DNA of 39,898 bases from Rikenellaceae bacterium. Its GTDB lineage: Bacteria; Bacteroidota; Bacteroidia; Bacteroidales; Rikenellaceae. The stretch lies in the NCBI GenBank assembly GCA_017415005.1, contig JAFQJK010000116.1, positions 1-39,898 of the forward strand, read 5' to 3'. Shown here piece by piece: positions 32,410 through 39,898 of the stretch (the stretch's first letter is position 1; every line of letters begins with the position of its first letter). The position numbers and the translations under genes were made by a program. The notes under the pieces are model-generated. The model was given only the letters and a program-made list of their open reading frames with translations. It had not been told where the DNA came from and searched no databases.

Positions 32410-35400
32410 CTATTTCTGTTTGCTTTCGATCCACTTGCGGGCATTGACGAACGCCTCGATCCAGGGGGTCACCTCGTCAGCCGACCGCTCCTCGGGGTAG
32501 TAGGCCCAGTTCCACGGACGCATCGCACGCTCGAGGTGCGGCATCATCGCCAGGTGGCGGCCGTCGGCGCTACAAAGCGCCGCAGCGTTATAGGCACTGC
32601 CGTTGGGATTGGTCGGATAGGCATCGTGGGCGTACTTCATCGGAATGCTGTAACGCTCCTCGTCGTAGGGCAGGCTGAACTTGCCCTCGCCGTGGGCGAT
32701 CCACACACCCAGGCGGCTGCCCGAGAGCGAACGGAGCATCACCGACTCGTTGGGCTCGATGCGCACGCCGACGAAACCCGACTCGAACTTATGGCTGTCA
32801 TTGTGCAGCATCTGCGGCTTCTGGGCATGGTCGGGCGTGATCAGTCCCAGCTCGACCATCAGCTGGCAGCCGTTGCAGACCCCGAGCGAGAGCGTATCCT
32901 CGCGGGCGAAGAACCGATCGAGGCTCTCCTTGGCCCTCGGGTTGTAAAGGAAAGCACCCGCCCAACCCTTGGCCGAGCCGAGCACGTCGGAGTTGGAGAA
33001 GCCGCCGACGAAAACGATCATGTTCACGTCCTCGAGCGTCTCGCGCTCCGCGATCAGGTCGGTCATGTGCACGTCCTTGACATCCATGCCGGCCAGGTGC
33101 ATGCTCCAGGCCATCTCACGGTCGCCGTTGACACCCTTCTCGCGGATGATCGCCGCACGCACGCCGGTCTTACCCTTGCGCCGCGGGTCAATCCCGTACT
33201 GGGCGAAGGTCCCGGCAAACCCTTCGGGAAACTTATATTCGAGCTCCTGGTTCTTATAGCCGGCATAGCGCTCCAGCGCCTTCTGCGGACCGCTCTGACG
33301 GCGATCGAGCAGGTAGGAGGTCTTATACCACACGTCCCGCAGGTGGTCGATAAGCAGCGTGAGGTCCACCCCGGCGTTACCCAGTGTGAAGCGGCGCTCC
33401 TCGTTCACCTCGCCGATCACATACGCGTCGACACCCGCCATCTTGAGCCGCTCGCAAACCGCCTTGCCGTCCTCGACCTGGAGGACCAGTGCCGGCTTCT
33501 CGCTGAACATCACGCGCACGAGGTCTTTCTCGCCCAGCGCGTCGAGATTGACATCCATGCCCGAACGGTTGTCCGCAAACGTCATTTCGAGCAAGGCCGT
33601 CACAAGGCCGCCCCCCGATACGTCGTGGCCGGCCAGCACCTTGCCCTCGTTCACGAGTCCCTGCACGGCGCCGAACGCACCGGCCAGGTAATCGCACTTC
33701 ACGTCGGGCACGTCAGAGCCCACGGCTCCGACCACCTGCGCGAAGCTGCTGCCGCCGAGCGGGAAACCCCGCTCGCCGCTCATATCGACATAAACGATCT
33801 GGCTGCGGCGGTGCTTGAGCGCCGGCGAAACGGCTCCCCGGATGTCCGAAACCTCTCCGGCCGAAGTGATGATGACGGTACCCGGCGCATAGACCAGCCC
33901 GCCGTCCTTGTATTTCTGCGTCATCGAGAGCGAGTCCTTGCCGGTCGGGATGTTGATCCCGAGCCCCACGGCAAAGTCGCTGGCCGCCTGCACAGCCTTG
34001 TAAAGCCGGGCATCCTCGCCCGCATTCTTGCTCGGCCACATCCAGTTGGCACTGAGCGACACGCTCGGAAGGCCCCCCGCGATCGGCGCGAAGACGATAT
34101 TGGTCAGCGACTCGGTGATCGCCAGACGCGACCCGACTGCCGGATCGGCCATCGCAGCCACCGGGGCATGCCCCAGCGCCGTGGCGATACCGGCCTTGCC
34201 CTGATAGTCGAGCGCGACGACCGCACAATCGTTGAGCGGAAGCTGTACGCTACCGGCGCACTGCTGCATCGCGATACGGCCCGTCACCGAGCGGTCGACC
34301 TTGTTCGTGAGCCAGTCCTTGCAGGCCACGCCCTCCAACTGGAGCACGTTCTCGAGATACTCGACCACGCGGGCCGGGGTGTACTCGGGCTCCTTATATC
34401 TTTCCTCGACGGTCTTGTCGTTGAGCACCGTGCGCGGCGCCTTCCCGAACATGTACTCGAGCTTCCAGTCGATCGGACGCTCACCCGTCCTGTTGTTGAC
34501 AAAGGTGAACTGCATGTCGCCCGTCGTCTCGCCGATCACGTACATCGGCGCGCGCTCGCGGTCGGCAATGCGCCTGAGGTGGTCGATGTCCCCGGCCTTC
34601 ATCACAAGGCCCATGCGCTCCTGCGACTCGTTACCCACGATCTCGCGGGCGCTGAGCGTCGGGTCGCCCACCGGCAACTGCTCCATGTCGATGCGGCCGC
34701 CGGTCGCCTCGACCAGCTCGCTCAGGCAGTTGAGGTGCCCGCCCGCGCCGTGATCGTGGATCGAGACCACCGGATTGCGGTCCTCCTCGCTGATGGCGCG
34801 GATCGCATTGTAGGCCCGTTTCTGCATCTCGGGATTCGAACGCTGCACGGCGTTGAGCTCGATAGCTCCGGCGTACTCGCCCGTCGCCACCGACGACACG
34901 GCGCCGCCGCCCATGCCGATGCGGTAGTTGTCACCGCCCAGCAGCACGACCTTCTCGCCGCCCACCGGCTCGTCCTTCAGGCTATCCGCCTTCTTGCCGT
35001 AACCCACGCCGCCGGCCTGCATGATCACCTTATCGTAACCGAACGTCTTGCCGTTCTCCTCATGTTCGAACGTGAGCAGCGAGCCGCAGATCAGCGGCTG
35101 GCCGAACTTATTGCCGAAGTCCGAGGCGCCGTTCGACGCTTTGATCAGGATATCCTCGGGGGTCTGGTAGAGCCACTTGCGGGGCTCGACGCCCTTCTCC
35201 CACGGCCGGCCGCCGTCCAGGCGCGGATAAGAGGTCATATAGACCGCCGTACCGGCCACGGGGAACGCCCCCTTGCCGCCGGCGATACGGTCGCGGATCT
35301 CGCCGCCCGTACCCGTCGCCGCGCCGTTGAACGGCTCGACCGTGGTCGGGAAATTATGCGTCTCGGCCTTGATCGAGATCACGCTCTCGAAATCCTTGGT

Positions 35401-36096
35401 CTCGAAATAGTCGGGGCCGTCGTGCGTGGCCGGGGCGAACTGCTCGACCACCGGCCCCTGCAGGAACGCGCAGTTGTCCTTATAGGCCGAAACCACCCGG
35501 TTGGGGTGCTCCTTGGTCGTCCGCTTGATAAGGCCGAACAGTGTCGAGGGCATCGCCTCGCCGTCGATCACGAACTCGCCGTTGAAGATCTTGTGGCGGC
35601 AGTGCTCCGAATTGACCTGCGAGAAGCCGAACACCTCGCTGTCGGTCAGCCGGCGGCCCATCTTCTCGCTCACGCCGTTCAGGTAAGCCATCTCCTCCTC
35701 GCTCAGGGCCAGGCCCTCCTGCCTGTTGTAAGCCGCCATGTCCTCGATATAGACCACCGGATCAGGCTGCTTGGAGATGGTGAAAATAGCCTGGTCGAGC
35801 CCCGTATAAACACGCTGCAGCATCGGGTCGTGCGTCGCATCGGCATCGGCCGCCGTAAACTCCTCGATACGCTGGATGCCGCCGACGCCCATGTTCTGGG
35901 TGATCTCGACGGCATTGGTGCTCCACGGGGTGATCATCTCTCGGCGCGGACCGATAAAGCGCCCGTCGATGTGGTCGGCGTCCATATGAGCGGCGCCGCC
36001 GAACAGCCACGTGAGGCGGCCGATCTCATCGGCGCTCAGCGCCTGCGAAGTCTGTACGGCATAGATAACAGGGTCTTTCCTGAAAAAAAGTATCAT
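32410..36096 (-). CDS. purL: Phosphoribosylformylglycinamidine synthase, large single-chain form
   Basis: Converts FGAR, glutamine and ATP to FGAM in de novo purine synthesis. 1228 residues in one chain: an N-terminal PurS-like domain, a linker, two AIRS-like ATPase halves and a C-terminal class I glutaminase. Visible landmarks are SEHCRHKIFNGEF, KAETHNFPTTVEPFNGAATGTGGEIRD and the glutaminase nucleophile Cys1077 in GVCNGCQLM, with His1187 and Glu1189 (MPHLERAMRPW) completing the triad. It is somewhat shorter than the E. coli enzyme (about 1295). This is the gamma-proteobacterial/Bacteroidetes type, not the three-gene purSQL form. It has no close partner upstream (74 nt to the DUF3298 gene) and murI follows. 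Confidence 0.97.
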   Translation of the reverse strand: MILFFRKDPVIYAVQTSQALSADEIGRLTWLFGGAAHMDADHIDGRFIGPRREMITPWSTNAVEITQNMGVGGIQRIEEFTAADADATHDPMLQRVYTGLDQAIFTISKQPDPVVYIEDMAAYNRQEGLALSEEEMAYLNGVSEKMGRRLTDSEVFGFSQVNSEHCRHKIFNGEFVIDGEAMPSTLFGLIKRTTKEHPNRVVSAYKDNCAFLQGPVVEQFAPATHDGPDYFETKDFESVISIKAETHNFPTTVEPFNGAATGTGGEIRDRIAGGKGAFPVAGTAVYMTSYPRLDGGRPWEKGVEPRKWLYQTPEDILIKASNGASDFGNKFGQPLICGSLLTFEHEENGKTFGYDKVIMQAGGVGYGKKADSLKDEPVGGEKVVLLGGDNYRIGMGGGAVSSVATGEYAGAIELNAVQRSNPEMQKRAYNAIRAISEEDRNPVVSIHDHGAGGHLNCLSELVEATGGRIDMEQLPVGDPTLSAREIVGNESQERMGLVMKAGDIDHLRRIADRERAPMYVIGETTGDMQFTFVNNRTGERPIDWKLEYMFGKAPRTVLNDKTVEERYKEPEYTPARVVEYLENVLQLEGVACKDWLTNKVDRSVTGRIAMQQCAGSVQLPLNDCAVVALDYQGKAGIATALGHAPVAAMADPAVGSRLAITESLTNIVFAPIAGGLPSVSLSANWMWPSKNAGEDARLYKAVQAASDFAVGLGINIPTGKDSLSMTQKYKDGGLVYAPGTVIITSAGEVSDIRGAVSPALKHRRSQIVYVDMSGERGFPLGGSSFAQVVGAVGSDVPDVKCDYLAGAFGAVQGLVNEGKVLAGHDVSGGGLVTALLEMTFADNRSGMDVNLDALGEKDLVRVMFSEKPALVLQVEDGKAVCERLKMAGVDAYVIGEVNEERRFTLGNAGVDLTLLIDHLRDVWYKTSYLLDRRQSGPQKALERYAGYKNQELEYKFPEGFAGTFAQYGIDPRRKGKTGVRAAIIREKGVNGDREMAWSMHLAGMDVKDVHMTDLIAERETLEDVNMIVFVGGFSNSDVLGSAKGWAGAFLYNPRAKESLDRFFAREDTLSLGVCNGCQLMVELGLITPDHAQKPQMLHNDSHKFESGFVGVRIEPNESVMLRSLSGSRLGVWIAHGEGKFSLPYDEERYSIPMKYAHDAYPTNPNGSAYNAAALCSADGRHLAMMPHLERAMRPWNWAYYPEERSADEVTPWIEAFVNARKWIESKQK

Positions 36097-36170
36097 ATCG
36101 TGCGTGTGTTTTGTGTTTGCTCAAACTCTCGCCGGCGGACCCGGCACCCTCTCCTCACGGCCGCCGCGGA

Positions 36171-36923
36171 CTACTTGCCCTGCACGGCCTTGCCCAGGAT
36201 CGGCTCGACCTCGGCCCAGGGCAGCGTATAGCGCGACTGGCCGAAAACGTAGGCGGCGATCTCGTACTGGTTGTAGAGCATCACCACGCCTGTCGAGTCG
36301 AATCCGACATTCATCGGCAAAGGTAGTGCATCCGGCTGAACAAACAAATACATCCCCACTTCTTCTTCGCCTCCGCGGGTCTTCAAAAATTCGGCAAACG
36401 CCGCGCGGTTGAGCTCGGCCAGCCGGGTCGTGTCGGTGAACATCTGCACCAGCGTGAGCGGCGTCGGGCACGTCCCCTCGAAATTGAGGAACGAGCCGAT
36501 GGTCATCCCGTGAGCGCCGCCCGTAAAGGCATAGTTCTCAAGATAGAGCGAGGAAAGCGCGCCCCGCTGGTAGACCGACCAGTCGGACATCAGCTCGTAC
36601 GGAATGTGAGCCACCACCTCCGAGCGCCCCTTCTGGGCCACGAGCGAGTCGACGGCACGGGCGACCGTGTAGCCCTTCATCTCGGCGTCCTGCTCGTCGA
36701 AGCCGGCGGTCAGCATCCGGGCGACCAGTTCGTTGACCGAGTCGGCGGCCGCACCGCCCCCCTTGGCCACGGGATAGGTCATCTTGATCGCGCAGTTCGC
36801 TTCGTTGCGCTCAATCGAGGCATTCTCCCAGGTGAAGGCTGCGGGCTGGGTACCCACCGTGCAGGCTGCAAGGCCACAAAGGGCGGCCAACGCAAGAATC
36901 CGGTTCGTCCAAAGCTTTTTCAT
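36171..36923 (-). CDS. DUF3298-domain lipoprotein
   Basis: 250 residues. The signal peptide ends in LAAC (Cys21), a clear lipobox, so it is membrane-anchored and exported. The body has an N-terminal DUF4163-like region (about 40-130, with IPYELMSDWSVYQRGALSSLYLENYAFTGGAHG near 107-140) and a C-terminal DUF3298 (about 150-245, ending in LPWAEVEPIL). The GGAHG motif and the PWAEV ending are typical of this domain, which also occurs in anti-sigma factor RsiV and peptidoglycan deacetylase PdaC. No deacetylase domain is fused here. Function unknown, perhaps cell-wall or ligand binding. It has its own promoter at 36949-36980. Confidence 0.87.
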   Translation of the reverse strand: MKKLWTNRILALAALCGLAACTVGTQPAAFTWENASIERNEANCAIKMTYPVAKGGGAAADSVNELVARMLTAGFDEQDAEMKGYTVARAVDSLVAQKGRSEVVAHIPYELMSDWSVYQRGALSSLYLENYAFTGGAHGMTIGSFLNFEGTCPTPLTLVQMFTDTTRLAELNRAAFAEFLKTRGGEEEVGMYLFVQPDALPLPMNVGFDSTGVVMLYNQYEIAAYVFGQSRYTLPWAEVEPILGKAVQGK

Positions 36924-36948
36924 AAGTCGTTTCGTGTTAAATGATTAA

Positions 36949-36980
36949 ATAAATTATGTTCTATCCTGCGGGACTCCAAA
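36949..36980 (-). promoter_or_regulatory. Probable promoter of the DUF3298 lipoprotein gene
   Basis: On the minus strand TTTG (36980-36977), exactly 20 nt, then TAATTTAT (36956-36949), matching the Bacteroidetes consensus except for the last -7 base. The leader is about 15-20 nt, in an AT-rich island within GC-rich DNA. Confidence 0.55.
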
Positions 36981-37114
36981 TCTTCGCTCCCGTCCATACG
37001 CCCCGGCACGGCATCCGGTCTCCCCCGTTCAAACATCCGACGCACACCGCCAGCCAGGCCCGGTCTCGCACCCACACCCGGCCGCACACCCCGCCTCTAC
37101 CGGCCCGAACCGGT

Positions 37115-37681
37115 TCAGCTCCGGGGCTCTCCTGCTCCGCAAGGCCGGACAACGTCCCCTCCGCCCGGATGATTCTCGACATACATCTCGATGTGGCGCG
37201 CGATATAGTCGTCGCTGATATTGTCGCAGGCCATCACGAGCCCCGCCTGCGCATAGAACGGCTCTCGACGCGCAAGGTGCCCGGAGATATAGGCCAGCAA
37301 CTGCTCATCGTCCATATGGCGGATCAGCGGCCGTTTGTCGCGCCCGTGCTCGAGCCGGCGCACCAGCTTGTCGGGGCTCATCCGGAAGTAGACCGTGAGG
37401 CCCGATCGGTTCATCCGCTCCATATTACCCTCGCCGCACGGCACGCCGCCGCCCGTGGCCACCACGCCGCGCTCCAGCGCACACAGGTCGGCGAGCACCT
37501 CGCGCTCGACGCGCCGGAAATGCGCCTCGCCGTGCCGGGCGAAAATATCCGACACGCTCAGGCCCTCGCGCCGCTCGATCTCGGTATCCATATCGACGAA
37601 CGGCACTCCCAGGCGCGCAGCCAGCCGCCGCCCGATCGAGCTCTTGCCGCAACCCATGTATCCTATGAGGAAAATCAGCAT
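37115..37681 (-). CDS. aroK: Shikimate kinase
   Basis: Phosphorylates shikimate at the 3-hydroxyl in aromatic amino acid synthesis. 188 residues from the ATG at 37681: P-loop GYMGCGKSS (7-15), the shikimate-binding Asp in FVDMDTEIE (Asp32), ATGGGVPC (the GGG motif that binds shikimate) and the LID-region Arg residues in DKRPLIRH. The C-terminal tail PGGGDVVRPCGAGEPRS is extra. The frame stays open 201 nt further upstream within the 3' part of parC, but that extension is not family sequence. It follows parC by 43 nt and is probably cotranscribed with it. No terminator with a U-tract is seen behind it. Confidence 0.95.
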   Translation of the reverse strand: MLIFLIGYMGCGKSSIGRRLAARLGVPFVDMDTEIERREGLSVSDIFARHGEAHFRRVEREVLADLCALERGVVATGGGVPCGEGNMERMNRSGLTVYFRMSPDKLVRRLEHGRDKRPLIRHMDDEQLLAYISGHLARREPFYAQAGLVMACDNISDDYIARHIEMYVENHPGGGDVVRPCGAGEPRS

Positions 37682-37724
37682 CTTCTTGCGATCCAATCTT
37701 ATCGTTAGCGGGCGCGGCCCGCGT

Positions 37725-39898
37725 CTAAAACAGGTTGAGCTGCGGGGTACCGTCCTCCTCCCCGCCATCGTTACCGCCCCCGTCGGTCGGGCCGACAAAG
37801 CCGCCGGAGGAACGGTCAGCGCGGGTAGCAGCCGCATCGTCACCGGCACTGCCCGCACCGGTCTCCCCGTCGTCGCCGGCATCCCCGTCGCCGGGAGCCG
37901 GGACCTCGCGGGCGATCGGCTCGATGAAGCGCAGCTCCGCCACCTCGTAGGTGGTCACGCGCTTACCCTTGGCCCGGTGGCTCTTGACCCCGATAAAGGC
38001 CTCGACATCGATCACCTCCGAGGGACGCGTTGCATGGGAACCGCCATAGACAACCTCCAGCTGCGGATAGTCGTCGGCCGTGATCCCGACCAGCCGGGCA
38101 CCCTCGGCCTCATCGACGAACGGCTGCATCTTGTCGGTCGACTCGGCGGCAAAGCGCTTGACATAGTAATAGCCCTGCCCCCCGTCGAAGTAGGTCACCG
38201 AATAGACGCGCCGCGAGTCGAACTTCTCGACCCGGAGCGTATCCTCGGGGAAGTGGTGCCCCAGGTCGTAACCGGTGATGTAATACTGGCCCGAGGCCGT
38301 CATCACGATGATCCGGTCGTCGCCGGCGAACTCGCCGAGCAGCCGTCCGCGGCCGTCGGCATTGAGCTTGCGCACATCCTCGTCGTACCAGATGTTCTGG
38401 CCGCCGAGCGTCGACACGCCCCGCTCCTTGAGCACGATCTTATGAATACCGTAGCGCGAGAAGAGGTTCCCCTGCGACTGCCGCCCCTTGATGGCCAGCC
38501 CGCCGAAGTCGAGGTCGACGATCAGCTTTTTGAGCCGCGGGCGCGGCTTGAAGTAGACCTTGAGCACCTCGGCCTCGCCGTTGGGGTTGACGCTCATATA
38601 GAGGATCTCGCTCTTGGGCGTTCCCTTGGTCAGGTCGTACTCCTTATCTCGCGTGATGCCTTTGATCGCGCACCGCTTCATCATCAGCGGGCCGTTCTTG
38701 CCGTCGCGGTACAGGACGTTATAGATGGTGCGCTCGTCGTTGCGCTTGAAAACGCCGATATAGTAGATGTTCTTGGCGAAGAACGCCTTCTCGGAAACCT
38801 TGGTGATGATATACTTACCCTCGCGCGTGATGACGATCACGTCGTCGATGTCCGAGCAATCGCACACCAGCTCGCAGTCTTTCATCGACTTGCCGATTCC
38901 AAAGAAACCCTCCTCGCGGTCGACGTAGAGCTTGGCGTTCGCCACCACAACCTTCGTCGCCTCGATCGAGTCGAACTCGCGCAGCTCGGTGCGCCGCTCA
39001 CGCCCCTTGCCGTACTTGTCGCCGATACGCTGATAGTAGGCGATCGCATAGTCGGTCAGGTGATCGAGGTCGTGCTGCACCTCTTTCATCTCTTTCTCCA
39101 GGCCCTTGATATACTCGTCGGCCTTGAACGAGTCGAACTTCGAGATGCGCTTGATCTTGATCTCGGTCAGCTTGATGATGTCGTCGCGCGTCACCTCGCG
39201 GCGCAGCTTCTTCTTGAACGGCTCGAGGCCACGGTCTATTGTTTCGAGCACGCTCTCCCACGTGGTACACTCCTCGATCATATGGAAGATCTTCTCTTCG
39301 ATGAAGATACGCTCGAGGCTCGACATATGCCAGTCCTCGGCCAGCTCAGCGAGACGTATCTCGAGCTCGGTCCGGAGCAGGTGCTTGGTATGCGCCACGC
39401 TGCGGCGCAGGATCTCCGTAACACCGATGAAGTGCGGCTTCTCGTCCGAAATGACGCAGGCGTTGGGCGAGATCGACACCTCGCAGTCGGTAAAAGCGTA
39501 GAGCGCGTCGATCGTCTTGTCGGTCGACTCGTCATTGCTCACATGGACCAGGATCTCGACCTTCTCGGCCGTGTTGTCATCGACCTTCTTGATCTTGATC
39601 TTACCTTTATCGTTGGCCTTGATGATCGAATCCTTGATCGACTCGGTTGTCGTCCCGTACGGAATGTCGGTGATGGCCAGCGTACGGCGGTCGACCTTGA
39701 CGATCCTGGCGCGCACCTTGACCGCGCCGCCGCGCAGGCCGTCGTTATACTTCGTGCAGTCGGCCATGCCGCCCGTCGGGAAATCGGGATAGAGCGTGAA
39801 CGGCTCGCCCCGAAGCTCGGCGACACAGGCCGCGACGAGCTCGTTGAAGTTGTGCGGCAGGATCTTCGACGCGAGACCCACGGCGATACCCTCGGTAC
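37725..39898 (-). CDS. parC: DNA topoisomerase IV subunit A (5' end beyond the right edge)
   Basis: ParC/GyrA-family subunit of the type II topoisomerase that decatenates chromosomes. The frame is open to the window edge, where the sequence TEGIAVGLASKILPHN continues the family signature, so the GTG at 39881 is internal. The catalytic Tyr and the quinolone-resistance region lie outside. About 724 residues are visible: the rest of the breakage-reunion core, a coiled-coil arm (ADEYIKGLEKEMKEVQHDLDHL) and a C-terminal beta-propeller-like region without a GyrA box, which separates it from the gyrA gene at 25270. An acidic Gly/Asp-rich linker precedes the C-terminal PQLNLF. aroK follows at 43 nt. 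Confidence 0.93.
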   Translation of the reverse strand, partial: TEGIAVGLASKILPHNFNELVAACVAELRGEPFTLYPDFPTGGMADCTKYNDGLRGGAVKVRARIVKVDRRTLAITDIPYGTTTESIKDSIIKANDKGKIKIKKVDDNTAEKVEILVHVSNDESTDKTIDALYAFTDCEVSISPNACVISDEKPHFIGVTEILRRSVAHTKHLLRTELEIRLAELAEDWHMSSLERIFIEEKIFHMIEECTTWESVLETIDRGLEPFKKKLRREVTRDDIIKLTEIKIKRISKFDSFKADEYIKGLEKEMKEVQHDLDHLTDYAIAYYQRIGDKYGKGRERRTELREFDSIEATKVVVANAKLYVDREEGFFGIGKSMKDCELVCDCSDIDDVIVITREGKYIITKVSEKAFFAKNIYYIGVFKRNDERTIYNVLYRDGKNGPLMMKRCAIKGITRDKEYDLTKGTPKSEILYMSVNPNGEAEVLKVYFKPRPRLKKLIVDLDFGGLAIKGRQSQGNLFSRYGIHKIVLKERGVSTLGGQNIWYDEDVRKLNADGRGRLLGEFAGDDRIIVMTASGQYYITGYDLGHHFPEDTLRVEKFDSRRVYSVTYFDGGQGYYYVKRFAAESTDKMQPFVDEAEGARLVGITADDYPQLEVVYGGSHATRPSEVIDVEAFIGVKSHRAKGKRVTTYEVAELRFIEPIAREVPAPGDGDAGDDGETGAGSAGDDAAATRADRSSGGFVGPTDGGGNDGGEEDGTPQLNLF

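Noticed and set aside
32290..36231. Very long open frame of about 1313 codons on the plus strand
   Set aside because: It is exactly antisense to purL, whose motifs and catalytic residues are unambiguous. Long antisense frames are expected in GC-rich genes, and the sequence is His/Arg/Leu/Asp-rich with no domain.
37099..37114. ACCGG/CCGGT hairpin just after aroK as terminator
   Set aside because: Only 5 bp and no T-run on the minus strand; too weak to call.
1..39898. CRISPR arrays, tRNAs, rRNAs, insertion sequences, anti-phage systems or toxin-antitoxin pairs
   Set aside because: I looked for regularly spaced repeats, cloverleaf arms with CCA ends, transposase motifs and paired small genes and found none. 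The content is almost entirely core metabolism, division, export and DNA topology.

Overview
The window looks like a chromosomal housekeeping segment of a high-GC member of the Bacteroidales, most like Alistipes or another Rikenellaceae. This rests on four things: promoters of the Bacteroidetes type (TTTG, 19-20 nt, TAnnTTTG), weak or absent Shine-Dalgarno sequences, Bacteroidetes-typical gene families (DUF4199, DUF4293, a DoxX/thioredoxin-like fusion, a single-chain PurL, an FtsK-LolA pair), and a GC-rich coding style. The genus is an inference from gene content only.

Left part (1-9060). A lower-GC fragment ends a truncated coiled-coil gene. It is followed by an unannotated spacer and a 99-nt SRP RNA on the minus strand, back to back with mltG (septal/lateral peptidoglycan processing). 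Then come tatA and tatC (twin-arginine export), a short-chain dehydrogenase resembling bile-acid 7alpha-hydroxysteroid dehydrogenases (minus strand), a YciO/Sua5-family gene, and a compact membrane cluster: DUF4199, a GT2 glycosyltransferase with a very long disordered tail, and DUF4293.

Middle part (9060-25260), mostly minus strand. A 600-nt spacer carries a small-RNA candidate with its own promoter and terminator. Next is a tripartite RND efflux operon (adaptor, pump, TolC-like channel), then tmk with a DoxX-like membrane protein. A plus-strand island follows: a perfect Bacteroidetes promoter, a rod-like 6S-RNA-like structured RNA with mutually exclusive pairings, and a secreted protein of unknown function with a strong terminator. 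The SUF iron-sulfur operon sufB-sufC-sufD-sufS follows, with its own promoter.

Right part (25260-39898), all minus strand. It holds gyrA plus a TPR protein, the group purL, murI, ftsK and a lolA-like gene, a DUF3298 lipoprotein, and parC (cut by the right edge) with aroK. GyrA has Leu at the position equal to E. coli Ser83, the classic fluoroquinolone-resistance substitution.

I see no CRISPR array, tRNA, insertion sequence, defence island or biosynthetic cluster. The most unusual items are the switch-like structured RNA at 17496-17707, the small-RNA candidate at 9302-9390, the GyrA Leu83 codon, and the long low-complexity tails on TatC and the glycosyltransferase.
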